Position numbers and translations under genes: made by a program | Notes under the pieces: model-generated | Seen by the model: only the letters and a program-made list of their open reading frames with translations | Told to the model about the DNA's origin: nothing | Database searches by the model: none | Shown: piece after piece, positions 22,424 through 30,189 of the stretch | How positions within the stretch are numbered: position 1 is the first letter of the stretch | How the letters are laid out: every line of letters begins with the position of its first letter | From: Erysipelotrichaceae bacterium | GTDB lineage: Bacteria > Bacillota_I > Bacilli_A > Erysipelotrichales > Erysipelotrichaceae | NCBI GenBank assembly: GCA_013334325.1 | Contig: JAAXXT010000021.1 | Coordinates: 1 to 40,612, forward strand | DNA length: 40,612 bases | Direction: 5' to 3'

Positions 22424-24409
22424 ATGGGTAAGTTAGGTTTCAATCGTAAGCATCATTCCATCAAAAAAATTACTCCGAATCGATCGGCTTTTAATATTGC
22501 GTTCATCTACCTCATCTATGGGGTTGTTTGGATCATGACGACCGATACATTACTCGAGTGGATGGTTGGTGGAAAATATGAGACATACGCTCAGCTACAA
22601 ACTTATAAAGGATGGGTCTATGTCGCATTGACTGCAGTCTTTATATTCGCTTTGGTTCAAAGAACTTTAGGTTTGTATGAAGACGCCAAGACCAAACTAC
22701 AAGATTCAAAAGATGCCTTACAAGATCAATTCGAAAAGACCTTGACCTCTGAACAGCGGTTTGAACTTGCGGTTAAAGGATCAGCTGATTCCATATGGGA
22801 ATATGATGGGCTAAGCGCTCGCTACTATATGTCTAATACTCTATTAATCAATATGGGGTATTTGGATCAAGAAATCAAATTGGTTGGTTTAGAAGACTGG
22901 GTCGCTTTCATCATAGAAGAGGATCGTTTAAGCTTCTTGACCTATGTCAGTGAGTTTACTGATGTCCCTACAGAATCTTTTCAAGTATCATATCGAGTAA
23001 AACGTAAAGATGGAAGCATAGCTTGGATCAGAACCAAAGGTTCTGCCCAGATCAGTGACAGTGGAAAGATCATGAAAGTAGCTGGATCACATACCGACAT
23101 CACTTTATTTATCAACCATCAAGATGAACTTACCAAGATCGCTTACTATGATAGACTATCTGGTCTTTTAAATTGGCATGGCTTTAAGCTTGAAGTCCAA
23201 AAACGTATCGATAATGATCCTGATCGATCATTTACTTTACTATATATGGACATCGATGATTTCAAGAACATCAATGATTTCTATGGTTACACCATAGGCG
23301 ATGCCTTATTGGTTGAAATATCCAGAGTCATCAAGAAAGATTTCTCAAGTTTAGGTTTGATTGCGAATTTAGGAGGAGATGGTTTTGGATTCTTGATTGA
23401 TGGGGATGAAACACCGGTGGTCTTAAGATTCATCGAAGCTATCTATCATACACTGACTAAGATTAGACCTATAGAAGGACGACAGATCGATGTGAGTGCT
23501 TGTATAGGTATCGCTCAATATCCAAAAGACGATAATAATTTTGAGGAACTCATGCAATGTGCTGATGAAGCCATGTTTGAAGCGAAACTCAAAGCGAAGA
23601 ATACTTATGTCTTTTTCAGTGATGATCTTCATGATGCCCACTTAAAACGAATCGAGCTTGCCAATACATTACGTAAAGCAGTCGATAAAAAAGAGTTGTT
23701 TATGATGTATCAACCTGTTTATGACCTTACGGATAAACATGTCGTATCTATGGAAGCCTTATTAAGATGGAGACCTTATGGGAAAGACTTGATCTCTCCA
23801 GATATCTTTATTCCATTGGCTGAAACTTCAGGTTTGATCAATAAGATCGAATTGTGGGTCTTTGAAGAGGTATTTAAACAGATCGTAGAGTGGAGAAAGA
23901 TTAGAAGTAGAAATATTCCTATTGCGATAAATCTATCCACTAAGGGCATCACCGATGATCATTTTATCCATTCAATCATCAGTCTAATGGAAAAATACGA
24001 CATCAAAGCAGGTGAGATCGAAATCGAAATCACAGAGACTTCTCTTATTGAACAAGCTGAAACCGCATTGGCTAATCTGCGCTTATTAAGTGGACAAGGA
24101 ATCAAGATTCTATTAGATGATTTTGGGAAGGGCTACTCATCTTTAACTTATTTGGTGTCACTACCTATCGATGTAATCAAGATCGATCGTGGATTTACCC
24201 AAAGAATCCATAGTTCAAAAGAAATCGATGCGGTTATTTCAACCATTATAGAATTGGCTCATTTGATCGAGATTGAAGTCGTCGCAGAAGGCATCGAATT
24301 CGAGAATCAAATGAATTACTTGAAATCATTGGGAACAGATTATGGCCAAGGTTATCTACTACATTATCCTGCTTTACCTAAAGATCTTGAAGACATACTA
24401 AAACAATGA
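22424..24409 (+). CDS. Membrane PAS-GGDEF(degenerate)-EAL c-di-GMP protein
   Basis: 661 residues. Two N-terminal membrane helices (about 21-40 and 62-83) enclose a short outside loop, followed by a coiled region, a PAS domain (about 108-230), a GGDEF domain (about 240-400) and an EAL domain (about 408-660). The GGDEF signature reads GGDGF (317-321), so cyclase activity is doubtful. The EAL domain keeps E444-A-L, INLS, EITE, LLDDFG, IKIDR, AEGIE and YGQGY, so it should hydrolyse c-di-GMP. It likely lowers c-di-GMP in response to a signal read by the PAS domain. The only visible start follows a -10 box by six bases. Confidence 0.93.
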   Translation: MGKLGFNRKHHSIKKITPNRSAFNIAFIYLIYGVVWIMTTDTLLEWMVGGKYETYAQLQTYKGWVYVALTAVFIFALVQRTLGLYEDAKTKLQDSKDALQDQFEKTLTSEQRFELAVKGSADSIWEYDGLSARYYMSNTLLINMGYLDQEIKLVGLEDWVAFIIEEDRLSFLTYVSEFTDVPTESFQVSYRVKRKDGSIAWIRTKGSAQISDSGKIMKVAGSHTDITLFINHQDELTKIAYYDRLSGLLNWHGFKLEVQKRIDNDPDRSFTLLYMDIDDFKNINDFYGYTIGDALLVEISRVIKKDFSSLGLIANLGGDGFGFLIDGDETPVVLRFIEAIYHTLTKIRPIEGRQIDVSACIGIAQYPKDDNNFEELMQCADEAMFEAKLKAKNTYVFFSDDLHDAHLKRIELANTLRKAVDKKELFMMYQPVYDLTDKHVVSMEALLRWRPYGKDLISPDIFIPLAETSGLINKIELWVFEEVFKQIVEWRKIRSRNIPIAINLSTKGITDDHFIHSIISLMEKYDIKAGEIEIEITETSLIEQAETALANLRLLSGQGIKILLDDFGKGYSSLTYLVSLPIDVIKIDRGFTQRIHSSKEIDAVISTIIELAHLIEIEVVAEGIEFENQMNYLKSLGTDYGQGYLLHYPALPKDLEDILKQ

Positions 24410-24423
24410 CCCTAAAATAATGT

Positions 24424-24474
24424 TTGACATACCTAGACCTACTAATTATAATGATACTTAGGAGGTCTAAGTAT
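24424..24474 (+). promoter_or_regulatory. Consensus promoter with tandem dyad operators before padR
   Basis: TTGACA (24424-24429) and TATAAT (24447-24452) are spaced by 17 bp. Two dyads of the same 8-5-8 layout surround them: ATACCTAG-5-CTAATTAT at 24429-24449 (imperfect) and ATACTTAG-5-CTAAGTAT at 24454-24474 (perfect), 25 bp apart. The second encloses the Shine-Dalgarno. They fit PadR autoregulation. Confidence 0.75.
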
Positions 24475-24810
24475 ATGGACAAAAATTTAGTAGGTGGTAG
24501 TTCCAATATGATGATCCTATCGTTATTATCACGTAAAGAAATGTATGGCTATGAGATCATCAAAGAACTAGAGCTCTTATCTAAAACAGTATTCCAATTT
24601 AAAGAGGGAACCCTTTATCCCATTCTGTATCGTTTAGAGAAGAATGGATTTTTGACGTCTTCTACAAAGATTGCAGAAAGTGGTAAAGAGCGTCGATATT
24701 ACGCCATTACCCTTAGTGGTCAACAGATGTTGGCCAATGAGAAGAAACAATGGGAAAGCTTTCAAAGCTCAGTCAATTCTGTCTTAGGAGGTCATTATGT
24801 CCTCAATTAA
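24475..24810 (+). CDS. PadR family transcriptional regulator
   Basis: 111 residues. The winged-helix pattern is clear: MMILSLLSRKEMYGYEIIKEL, FKEGTLYPILYRLEKNGFL and KERRYYAITLSGQQMLANE. PadR repressors are small dimeric DNA-binding proteins that usually control a neighbouring membrane or efflux gene. ATG 24475 has GGAGG ten bases upstream; a start seventeen codons earlier would fall on the -35. The next gene begins before this one ends (14-base overlap) and encodes the typical PadR partner with a HAAS-like N-terminus. The tandem dyads at its promoter suggest it represses itself. Confidence 0.93.
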   Translation: MDKNLVGGSSNMMILSLLSRKEMYGYEIIKELELLSKTVFQFKEGTLYPILYRLEKNGFLTSSTKIAESGKERRYYAITLSGQQMLANEKKQWESFQSSVNSVLGGHYVLN

Positions 24811-25708
24811 GAAAGACTATATCCACGATGTTACGACCCATATCAATAATCCTTTCTTACGCAGAAGACTTAAGAAAGAACTAGAGGCTCATTTTGAGGA
24901 TGCCTTAGCTTTAGAGAAAAACTCAAACGAAGAAACTCAAGAAAGAATCAAAGTTGAGATGGGAGATCCTGAAGAGATCGCTGAGATCGCCAATGACGGA
25001 AAACCTTCACTGATGTTTTATTTTAAGAAGTACTTTAAAGGTAGTCTTATCACCGTCTTAGTGCTCATCATAGGTGGTCTATCCTTGTGTATCAACCTCC
25101 TATTTGATCGACTTAATGAGAATGAAGCTTATCTAAAATCTCTAGATAGAAAAATCGCTCTCTTAGAAAAAGAGGATTTAAGACTCGATGTCTTACAAGA
25201 ACAAATCTCGAAAGTAAGTCGTGGTGTAGATATGGTGTACGATCTTACTGAATTGTCCCATCATGGGGAAGGTCCTGGAACCTTAGCTTCAGTTATGCTT
25301 CTGGACTCACTCAACACAACAAGCCCAGATGAAGATGTGACGGGCATTTACCCCACAGGAATTCCATATATCTTACATTTTAGTGGAAAACTACCAAGCG
25401 ATATGGTGGTTCGAGAAAACTTTGGTGAGTTGACTTTCTGGGTAAAGACCAGTGGTGGAGAAGAACTGATCTGTCGATACAAACTTTATTCTGGGAATAC
25501 AATAGGCCAAATGAGAGGTTGGATTAATGGATCTGTCGTTTTGACTGAATACGATGCAGATTTGGACAATGGACTCTATTTATTAAGGACGATCTATGCC
25601 TTGACCCCAAGCTCCAAGATGACTCAAGATCAGTTTACTCAAGCAGAAAATTTCATAAAAAGACAAACCTTGCTCGCAAGGATCCCATTTAGAATGATCT
25701 CAAGATAA
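24797..25708 (+). CDS. PadR-coupled membrane protein with HAAS/DUF1700-like N-terminus
   Basis: 303 residues. The N-terminal 60 residues (FLRRRLKKELEAHFEDALA, VEMGDPEEIAEIAN) form the helical domain seen in DUF1700/HAAS proteins that accompany PadR regulators. One hydrophobic helix (about 78-99) follows, then a coiled stretch and an extracytoplasmic domain of about 190 residues that I do not recognise. AGGAGG lies before the ATG, inside the padR gene. The pair probably forms an envelope-sensing unit, with the helical domain contacting partner proteins, but the ligand is unknown. A terminator follows. Confidence 0.75.
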   Translation: MSSIKKDYIHDVTTHINNPFLRRRLKKELEAHFEDALALEKNSNEETQERIKVEMGDPEEIAEIANDGKPSLMFYFKKYFKGSLITVLVLIIGGLSLCINLLFDRLNENEAYLKSLDRKIALLEKEDLRLDVLQEQISKVSRGVDMVYDLTELSHHGEGPGTLASVMLLDSLNTTSPDEDVTGIYPTGIPYILHFSGKLPSDMVVRENFGELTFWVKTSGGEELICRYKLYSGNTIGQMRGWINGSVVLTEYDADLDNGLYLLRTIYALTPSSKMTQDQFTQAENFIKRQTLLARIPFRMISR

Positions 25709-25738
25709 AAGGACGCACAAGCGTCCTTTAGTTTTTTT
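25708..25738. terminator. Terminator after the PadR operon
   Basis: AAAGGACGC and GCGTCCTTT form a 9-bp stem with an ACAA loop, followed by a T-tract at 25732-25738. It overlaps the last codons of the convergent CapA-like gene. Confidence 0.88.
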
Positions 25739-26849
25739 CTACACCACCAAATGTAACATTGGCTCCCATCGAATTGACGATCTTTAAGAAACGATCCTCC
25801 CAATAGGTCTTATCAGCTAAGATTGAAGTAGGTAGCTTATCCCAAGGATAGATCTTAAGATTACGTTTACGAGAATCATAATAGGTATAGTTGAGATCTA
25901 CTTTTAGATCACTCAGTTGGATCGTAGTCGTATTCCCATAGGTGACTTTATTGATCTTGATGGAAGAAGTTAAACCGATGATTTGGGCAGTTCCTTCTTG
26001 TCCAGATATGAAATTACCTAAGGCATAATACACTAGAGTATTACCGACATAGGTGATGGGTTGGATCGCATGGGCATGATTGCCTATGACGATATTCACG
26101 TCCCATTCAGCTAATTTCGCAACGACATTTTTTTGATAAGAATTTGGATAGTTTTGATACTCAGATCCAAAATGAACTGAGACGATCAAGACATCCACTA
26201 AAGGTCTTAAAGCTTTGATTTCGACTTCCATTTTAGCGAGATCAATACGATCCACCATGAATTGGTTTTCAGGGGCTAAGTAAGTTCCGTTGATCCCATA
26301 GGTATAGGCAAGGAAACCATAACTGATCCCGTTTTGAGAATAGATATGGACCGCATCAGCTTCTTCTTGGGTCACATAAGCACCTGAAGTGACTGCTGCT
26401 TTTGTTTTCCAATACGTGTCTGATGCCTTGATGGCTTTTACTCCAGTGTCATTGGTGTGATTGTTGGCTAAGGAAACAAGGTTGAATCCCGCATCTACCA
26501 TCGCATCCCCAAATTCTTGAGGAGAGTTGAATCGAGGATAATTAGAAAGCGTAAGGGCTGTTCCTCCTAAGATGGTCTCTTGATTATAAAAGGCCAGATC
26601 ATAAGGCTCGATCACAGGTTTCATCAGTTCAAACATATCGGTGAAATCATAAACACCACCTTGATACGCATCTTTATACACATTACTATGAACGATCGCA
26701 TCGCCTACCATCACCAAATCAAAACTACTGATGACAGGAAAGGCAACCATATCCGCATCGATCTGATCATCAGGATAAATGATCACAGGTGGTTTTTGAG
26801 AAACACAGGCAGTTAATAAGAGTAATAGGATCAAGCTTAGTTTTTTCAT
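25728..26849 (-). CDS. CapA-family (PGA_cap) lipoprotein, metallophosphatase-like
   Basis: 373 residues. A lipoprotein signal (MKKLSLILLLLLTAC) with lipobox LTAC gives a lipidated Cys15. The rest is a CapA/PGA-cap domain, a calcineurin-like fold: LVMVGDAIVHSNV, YNQETILGG, LVSLANNHTND, IVSVHFGSEYQ and VIGNHAHAIQP carry the metal-binding residues. CapA proteins take part in poly-gamma-glutamate export or act as surface hydrolases; no capsule genes are near, so the role is open. The start overlaps the upstream oxidoreductase stop (ATGA), so the two are one transcript. Confidence 0.88.
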   Translation of the reverse strand: MKKLSLILLLLLTACVSQKPPVIIYPDDQIDADMVAFPVISSFDLVMVGDAIVHSNVYKDAYQGGVYDFTDMFELMKPVIEPYDLAFYNQETILGGTALTLSNYPRFNSPQEFGDAMVDAGFNLVSLANNHTNDTGVKAIKASDTYWKTKAAVTSGAYVTQEEADAVHIYSQNGISYGFLAYTYGINGTYLAPENQFMVDRIDLAKMEVEIKALRPLVDVLIVSVHFGSEYQNYPNSYQKNVVAKLAEWDVNIVIGNHAHAIQPITYVGNTLVYYALGNFISGQEGTAQIIGLTSSIKINKVTYGNTTTIQLSDLKVDLNYTYYDSRKRNLKIYPWDKLPTSILADKTYWEDRFLKIVNSMGANVTFGGVEKN

Positions 26850-27856
26850 TTTCGAAAACCTCTCATATAAGATTTAAAGACATGGTCTAAATCGCCTTCT
26901 TCAGCCATTAAGCCATTGACCCAGTTTGGGTTGCGTAAGAGCTCTCTTCCTAAGGCGACAAGTTCTACGTCTTCTAAAACTTTTTCTACTTCTAGTGGGC
27001 TCGTAATAAGACCTACAGCGATAACTGGTTTATGAAGAATAGATTTGATGGTTTTTGCGAAGTCTACTTGATATAAAGGGGCTAAAGGAATCTTACGGAT
27101 AACTACAGCGCCTGATGAGACATGGATCAGGTCGAGTTTATCCTTAACAGGTTTTAAAATCTCTGCGACATCTTCTGGATGATTGCCTTGCGGATCATAT
27201 TCTTCTGCGGAGACTCTGATCAGTAGCCACTTATGTTTAGGCCATACACTGGATACTGCGTCGATGACTTCTCTTACGAAACGAGCTCTGTTTTCTAAAG
27301 ATCCTCCGTATTCATCTGTTCTGGTATTGGTTAAAGGAGACATGAATTGATTGATGAGATAACCATGGGCTCCATGAAGTTCTATCGCATCGAAACCTGC
27401 TTTATCCGCTCTTATCGCGGCTTCTTTGAAGGCTTCTATGACTTCTTTGATGTCTTGATGATCCATCTCTTTTGGGATTAAGTAATCTTCTGAGAAAGCA
27501 ATGGGAGAAGGGGCTAGATGAGGCAATTGTGTCGTCTCTGATTTTCTTCCCGCATGACCCAATTGGATACCGATCTTAGCGCCATATCTGTGTGCCTCAT
27601 CGACGATCAACTTCAATCCTGCGATGTGTTCATCATAATAGATGCCTAGATCATTATCGGTGATACGTCCATTAGGTGTTACGCCTGAGGCTTCCATGAT
27701 GATGAAACCGACATTTCCCATAGCTCTGGTCCCATAATGGGCAATATGGAAAAGGTTGATGAAGCCATCTTTGGCTTGATACATACACATAGGAGGCATG
27801 ACGATGCGGTTTTTTAAAGTGATTTCGTTTAGTGTATAGGGTTTAAGGGCGTTCAT
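26846..27856 (-). CDS. namA: Old yellow enzyme family NADPH dehydrogenase, NamA/YqjM-like
   Basis: 336 residues, close to YqjM (338). FMN-binding and active-site blocks are present: PPMCMYQ with the redox-sensing Cys24, QLGHAGRK, ELHGAHGYLINQF with the substrate-binding histidines, and DEYGGSLENRARF. These enzymes reduce activated C=C bonds of electrophiles with NADPH. The gene is divergent from a pirin gene, with a 9-bp inverted repeat between them, and is coupled to the CapA-like lipoprotein gene downstream. GGAG precedes the ATG. A second, different OYE-type protein starts at 40335. Confidence 0.92.
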   Translation of the reverse strand: MNALKPYTLNEITLKNRIVMPPMCMYQAKDGFINLFHIAHYGTRAMGNVGFIIMEASGVTPNGRITDNDLGIYYDEHIAGLKLIVDEAHRYGAKIGIQLGHAGRKSETTQLPHLAPSPIAFSEDYLIPKEMDHQDIKEVIEAFKEAAIRADKAGFDAIELHGAHGYLINQFMSPLTNTRTDEYGGSLENRARFVREVIDAVSSVWPKHKWLLIRVSAEEYDPQGNHPEDVAEILKPVKDKLDLIHVSSGAVVIRKIPLAPLYQVDFAKTIKSILHKPVIAVGLITSPLEVEKVLEDVELVALGRELLRNPNWVNGLMAEEGDLDHVFKSYMRGFRK

Positions 27857-27861
27857 AAGGC

Positions 27862-27913
27862 TCCATCAGTCATTCGACTGGGCTATGATTAGTTTAGCGT
27901 TTATACTGATGGA
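27862..27913. promoter_or_regulatory. Inverted repeat in divergent OYE/pirin promoter region
   Basis: TCCATCAGT (27862-27870) and ACTGATGGA (27905-27913) are perfect 9-bp inverted arms 34 bp apart. The right arm overlaps TATACT (27902-27907), a possible -10 for pirin; the left arm lies next to the OYE Shine-Dalgarno. A shared operator is plausible. Confidence 0.5.
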
Positions 27914-27933
27914 TGTAAAGCGAGGAACTATAT

Positions 27934-28764
27934 ATGAATAGAAACATAAAGAAAATCATCAAAGGAATGGCTACTCAAGATGGGGCAGGAGTTAAACTGA
28001 CTCGAGTCTTAGGGGCAAGAGAAGTAAGAGACATTGATCCTTTTTTAATGTTGGATGCCTTTGATTCTAAAGATCCTAAAGATTATACCAAAGGCTTTCC
28101 TTGGCATCCTCATAGAGGCATAGAAACCTTTACCTACTTGATTTCAGGTAAAATCGAACATCAAGACTCCCTAGGCAATAAAGGCATCCTAAGCGACAAT
28201 GAAGCCCAATGGATGACCGCAGGAAGTGGTATCATCCATCAAGAGATGCCTTTAGCGGCTGAAAGGATGCTGGGACTACAGCTTTGGATCAATCTACCTA
28301 AGGTCCATAAGATGACCCAACCTGCCTATTGGGACATCAAAGCGAAAGATATTCTAGAAATCAAAAAAACTGATCAAACGATACGTGTCATCTCAGGTGA
28401 ACTTGAAGGTAAGAAACCTCTAGTTCAACCTAAGTATGTCCAAGCACGTATACTGGATGTCGCACTTGATTCAGGTGCTACTTTTGAACTGGATACACCA
28501 AGCGATAAAACGATCTTCATCTATCTATTTGAAGGACTCTTAAAAAATACATCGGATCAAACTTCAGTCCATGATCATTCTGTCGCCCTTTTTGAGAAAG
28601 GGGATAAGCTTGTCCTACAAGCCCAAGTCTCAAGTCGGTTCGCTCTTTTTGAAGGTCTACCTTTAAATGAACCTGTTGCTTTTGGAGGACCCATCGTTAT
28701 GAATACCCAAGCTGAGTTGATGGAAGCATTTAAAGAATTGGACGAAGGGACCTTCATACGATAA
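27934..28764 (+). CDS. Pirin family protein
   Basis: 276 residues, a bicupin. The metal ligands of the N-terminal cupin are in place: His58 and His60 in WHPHRG, His102 and Glu104 in IIHQEMP. Pirins bind iron; some are quercetin dioxygenases and others regulators, so the activity is not fixed by sequence. GCGAGGA precedes the ATG. It is divergent from the OYE-type reductase gene, a pairing that suggests a shared response to quinones, flavonoids or other electrophiles. No terminator is obvious behind it. Confidence 0.92.
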   Translation: MNRNIKKIIKGMATQDGAGVKLTRVLGAREVRDIDPFLMLDAFDSKDPKDYTKGFPWHPHRGIETFTYLISGKIEHQDSLGNKGILSDNEAQWMTAGSGIIHQEMPLAAERMLGLQLWINLPKVHKMTQPAYWDIKAKDILEIKKTDQTIRVISGELEGKKPLVQPKYVQARILDVALDSGATFELDTPSDKTIFIYLFEGLLKNTSDQTSVHDHSVALFEKGDKLVLQAQVSSRFALFEGLPLNEPVAFGGPIVMNTQAELMEAFKELDEGTFIR

Positions 28765-28777
28765 GTTCAGCTCTTCA

Positions 28778-28806
28778 TTGACAAGCATCCTTAGCTCAAC
28801 TAAACT
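28778..28806 (+). promoter_or_regulatory. Promoter of ECF S-component gene
   Basis: TTGACA (28778-28783) and TAAACT (28801-28806) are spaced by 17 bp. The leader of about 75 bases has a small GCCTT/AAGGC hairpin before the Shine-Dalgarno but no riboswitch class that I recognise. Confidence 0.75.
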
Positions 28807-28888
28807 TGAATTAGGAGTTCTTCGTTTATTAATTTATCTAGTTATTATGACGTCTTATCTGGCCTTCGTTTAAGGCTAAAGGAGCACC

Positions 28889-29467
28889 ATGACAAGAAAT
28901 AGACAACGTTTGATGATGATCACCAGTTTAGGTTTACTGATGGCCATGATCATCATTATGACTTATATCCCTAATCTAGGCTACATTACGACAGGCTTCT
29001 TTTCGATCACCATCGTTCATATCCCTGTCATCATCGGCGCCATATTAACAGGTCCAATAGGTGGCCTTGTCTTAGGCGTGACCTGGGGTGTGACCTCTTG
29101 GCACTACGCAACGACCTTAGGAACCATTGAAGCAGCCATCTTCGTCAATCCTTTAGTGTCTATACTGCCTAGGATCTTGGTAGGTTTGATCATCTCTTAT
29201 TCATCTTTAGGACTAAAGAAAATCATTCGATTTGATTTCGCACGTAACTTAGTGGTATCGATCTTAGGAGCCCTCTCAAATACAGTATTGGTCTTAACGG
29301 CCATCTTCTTATTTGCCTCTAGTGGTCTTGTGACCTTTAATCAAGGTCTTTCTTATATCTTTACCTTTGTGATCTCCTTGAATGGATCTTTAGAGATCCT
29401 CTCAGCTGGTCTTTTAGCCCCTACGGTATTAAAGGCACTCTCAAAAGCCAGTCTAGTTAAAAAATAA
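28889..29467 (+). CDS. ECF transporter S component, substrate unknown
   Basis: 192 residues with about six membrane segments. The block GFFSITIVHIPVIIGAILTG followed by PIGGLVLGVTWGVTSW is typical of ECF S components of the vitamin-uptake class; the small N-terminal region with the A-x-x-x-A-like helix contacts the shared EcfT. The substrate cannot be read from sequence; pantothenate- or folate-type S components are the closest I recall. AAAGGAG precedes the ATG. The gene has its own promoter and a strong terminator, so it is monocistronic and would use an EcfAAT module encoded elsewhere. Confidence 0.85.
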   Translation: MTRNRQRLMMITSLGLLMAMIIIMTYIPNLGYITTGFFSITIVHIPVIIGAILTGPIGGLVLGVTWGVTSWHYATTLGTIEAAIFVNPLVSILPRILVGLIISYSSLGLKKIIRFDFARNLVVSILGALSNTVLVLTAIFLFASSGLVTFNQGLSYIFTFVISLNGSLEILSAGLLAPTVLKALSKASLVKK

Positions 29468-29474
29468 ATTCTAG

Positions 29475-29498
29475 AAAGACACTTCGGTGTCTTTTTTT
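29475..29498 (+). terminator. UUCG-loop terminator after ECF S-component gene
   Basis: AAAGACAC and GTGTCTTT form an 8-bp stem closed by a TTCG tetraloop and followed by seven T residues. Confidence 0.95.
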
Positions 29499-29522
29499 AT
29501 GGGTCTTTCTCGGTCATCTCAA

Positions 29523-29551
29523 TTGAAAATAGGGTGTAGAAAAGGTATGGT
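29523..29551 (+). promoter_or_regulatory. Promoter of sodA
   Basis: TTGAAA (29523-29528) and TATGGT (29546-29551) are spaced by 17 bp, about 25 bases before the ATG. Confidence 0.65.
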
Positions 29552-29576
29552 TAGGGTACATACAGGAGAACACATA

Positions 29577-30182
29577 ATGACCTATACTTTACCCCACTTG
29601 CCTTATGAGGTGGCTGCTTTAGAGCCCCACATCGATGCGCAAACCATGACTATCCATCATACGAAACACCACCAAGCTTACGTAGATAATCTCAACGCAG
29701 CCTTGGATAAACATCCAGAACTCTACGATGTTTCTTTAGAAAAATTGCTTCAAAATCTATATTCGGTTCCTTCCGATATTAGAATGGCAGTTACCAATCA
29801 TGGGGGAGGCCATTATAATCATTCCTTGTTTTGGAAACTATTGACACCTACCTATAAAGATCCTTCAGCTAAACTGCTCCATTTAATCAATAGAGACTTT
29901 GGTTCATTAGATGGCCTTAAAGATAAATTCAATACTGCAGCTAAGACCCGTTTTGGCTCAGGTTGGGCTTGGGTCGTTTTAACCAAAGAAAACACTTTAA
30001 AAGTAACTTCAAGTTCTAATCAGGATGTCCCCTTCGATGAAGGAACCCCTGTTTTGGCTCTAGATGTTTGGGAACATGCCTATTATTTGAAGTATCAGAA
30101 TCGTCGTGTAGATTACATTAGTGCATTCTGGAACATCGTTAATTGGGAAATGGTAGAAACTTTGGTCGATGCTGCGTTATAA
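29577..30182 (+). CDS. sodA: Superoxide dismutase (Fe/Mn type)
   Basis: 201 residues. Metal ligands are visible: His27 in MTIHHTKHHQAYV, the His of NHSLFW, and Asp and His in LALDVWEHAYY. It converts superoxide to oxygen and hydrogen peroxide in the cytoplasm. Fe versus Mn cannot be decided with certainty; GGHYNHSLFW is common to both. ATG 29577 is supported by CAGGAG and by agreement with the family N-terminus; a longer reading would include terminator sequence. The -10 box for the next gene overlaps its stop codon. Confidence 0.95.
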   Translation: MTYTLPHLPYEVAALEPHIDAQTMTIHHTKHHQAYVDNLNAALDKHPELYDVSLEKLLQNLYSVPSDIRMAVTNHGGGHYNHSLFWKLLTPTYKDPSAKLLHLINRDFGSLDGLKDKFNTAAKTRFGSGWAWVVLTKENTLKVTSSSNQDVPFDEGTPVLALDVWEHAYYLKYQNRRVDYISAFWNIVNWEMVETLVDAAL

Positions 30183-30183
30183 T
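30178..30183 (+). promoter_or_regulatory. -10 box at the sodA stop, before trhA
   Basis: TATAAT overlaps the sodA TAA stop and ends six bases before the ATG at 30190. No Shine-Dalgarno lies between. Leaderless transcription is possible alongside read-through from sodA. Confidence 0.45.
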
Positions 30184-30189
30184 ACAAGC

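Noticed and set aside
28847-28873. Eight-codon ORF (MTSYLAFV) in the leader of the ECF S-component gene
   Set aside because: No ribosome-binding site, no run of regulatory codons and no attenuator structure follows; probably chance.
28807-28888. Possible riboswitch before the ECF S-component gene
   Set aside because: I compared from memory with preQ1, THF, TPP and FMN motifs and saw none; only a 5-bp hairpin is present.
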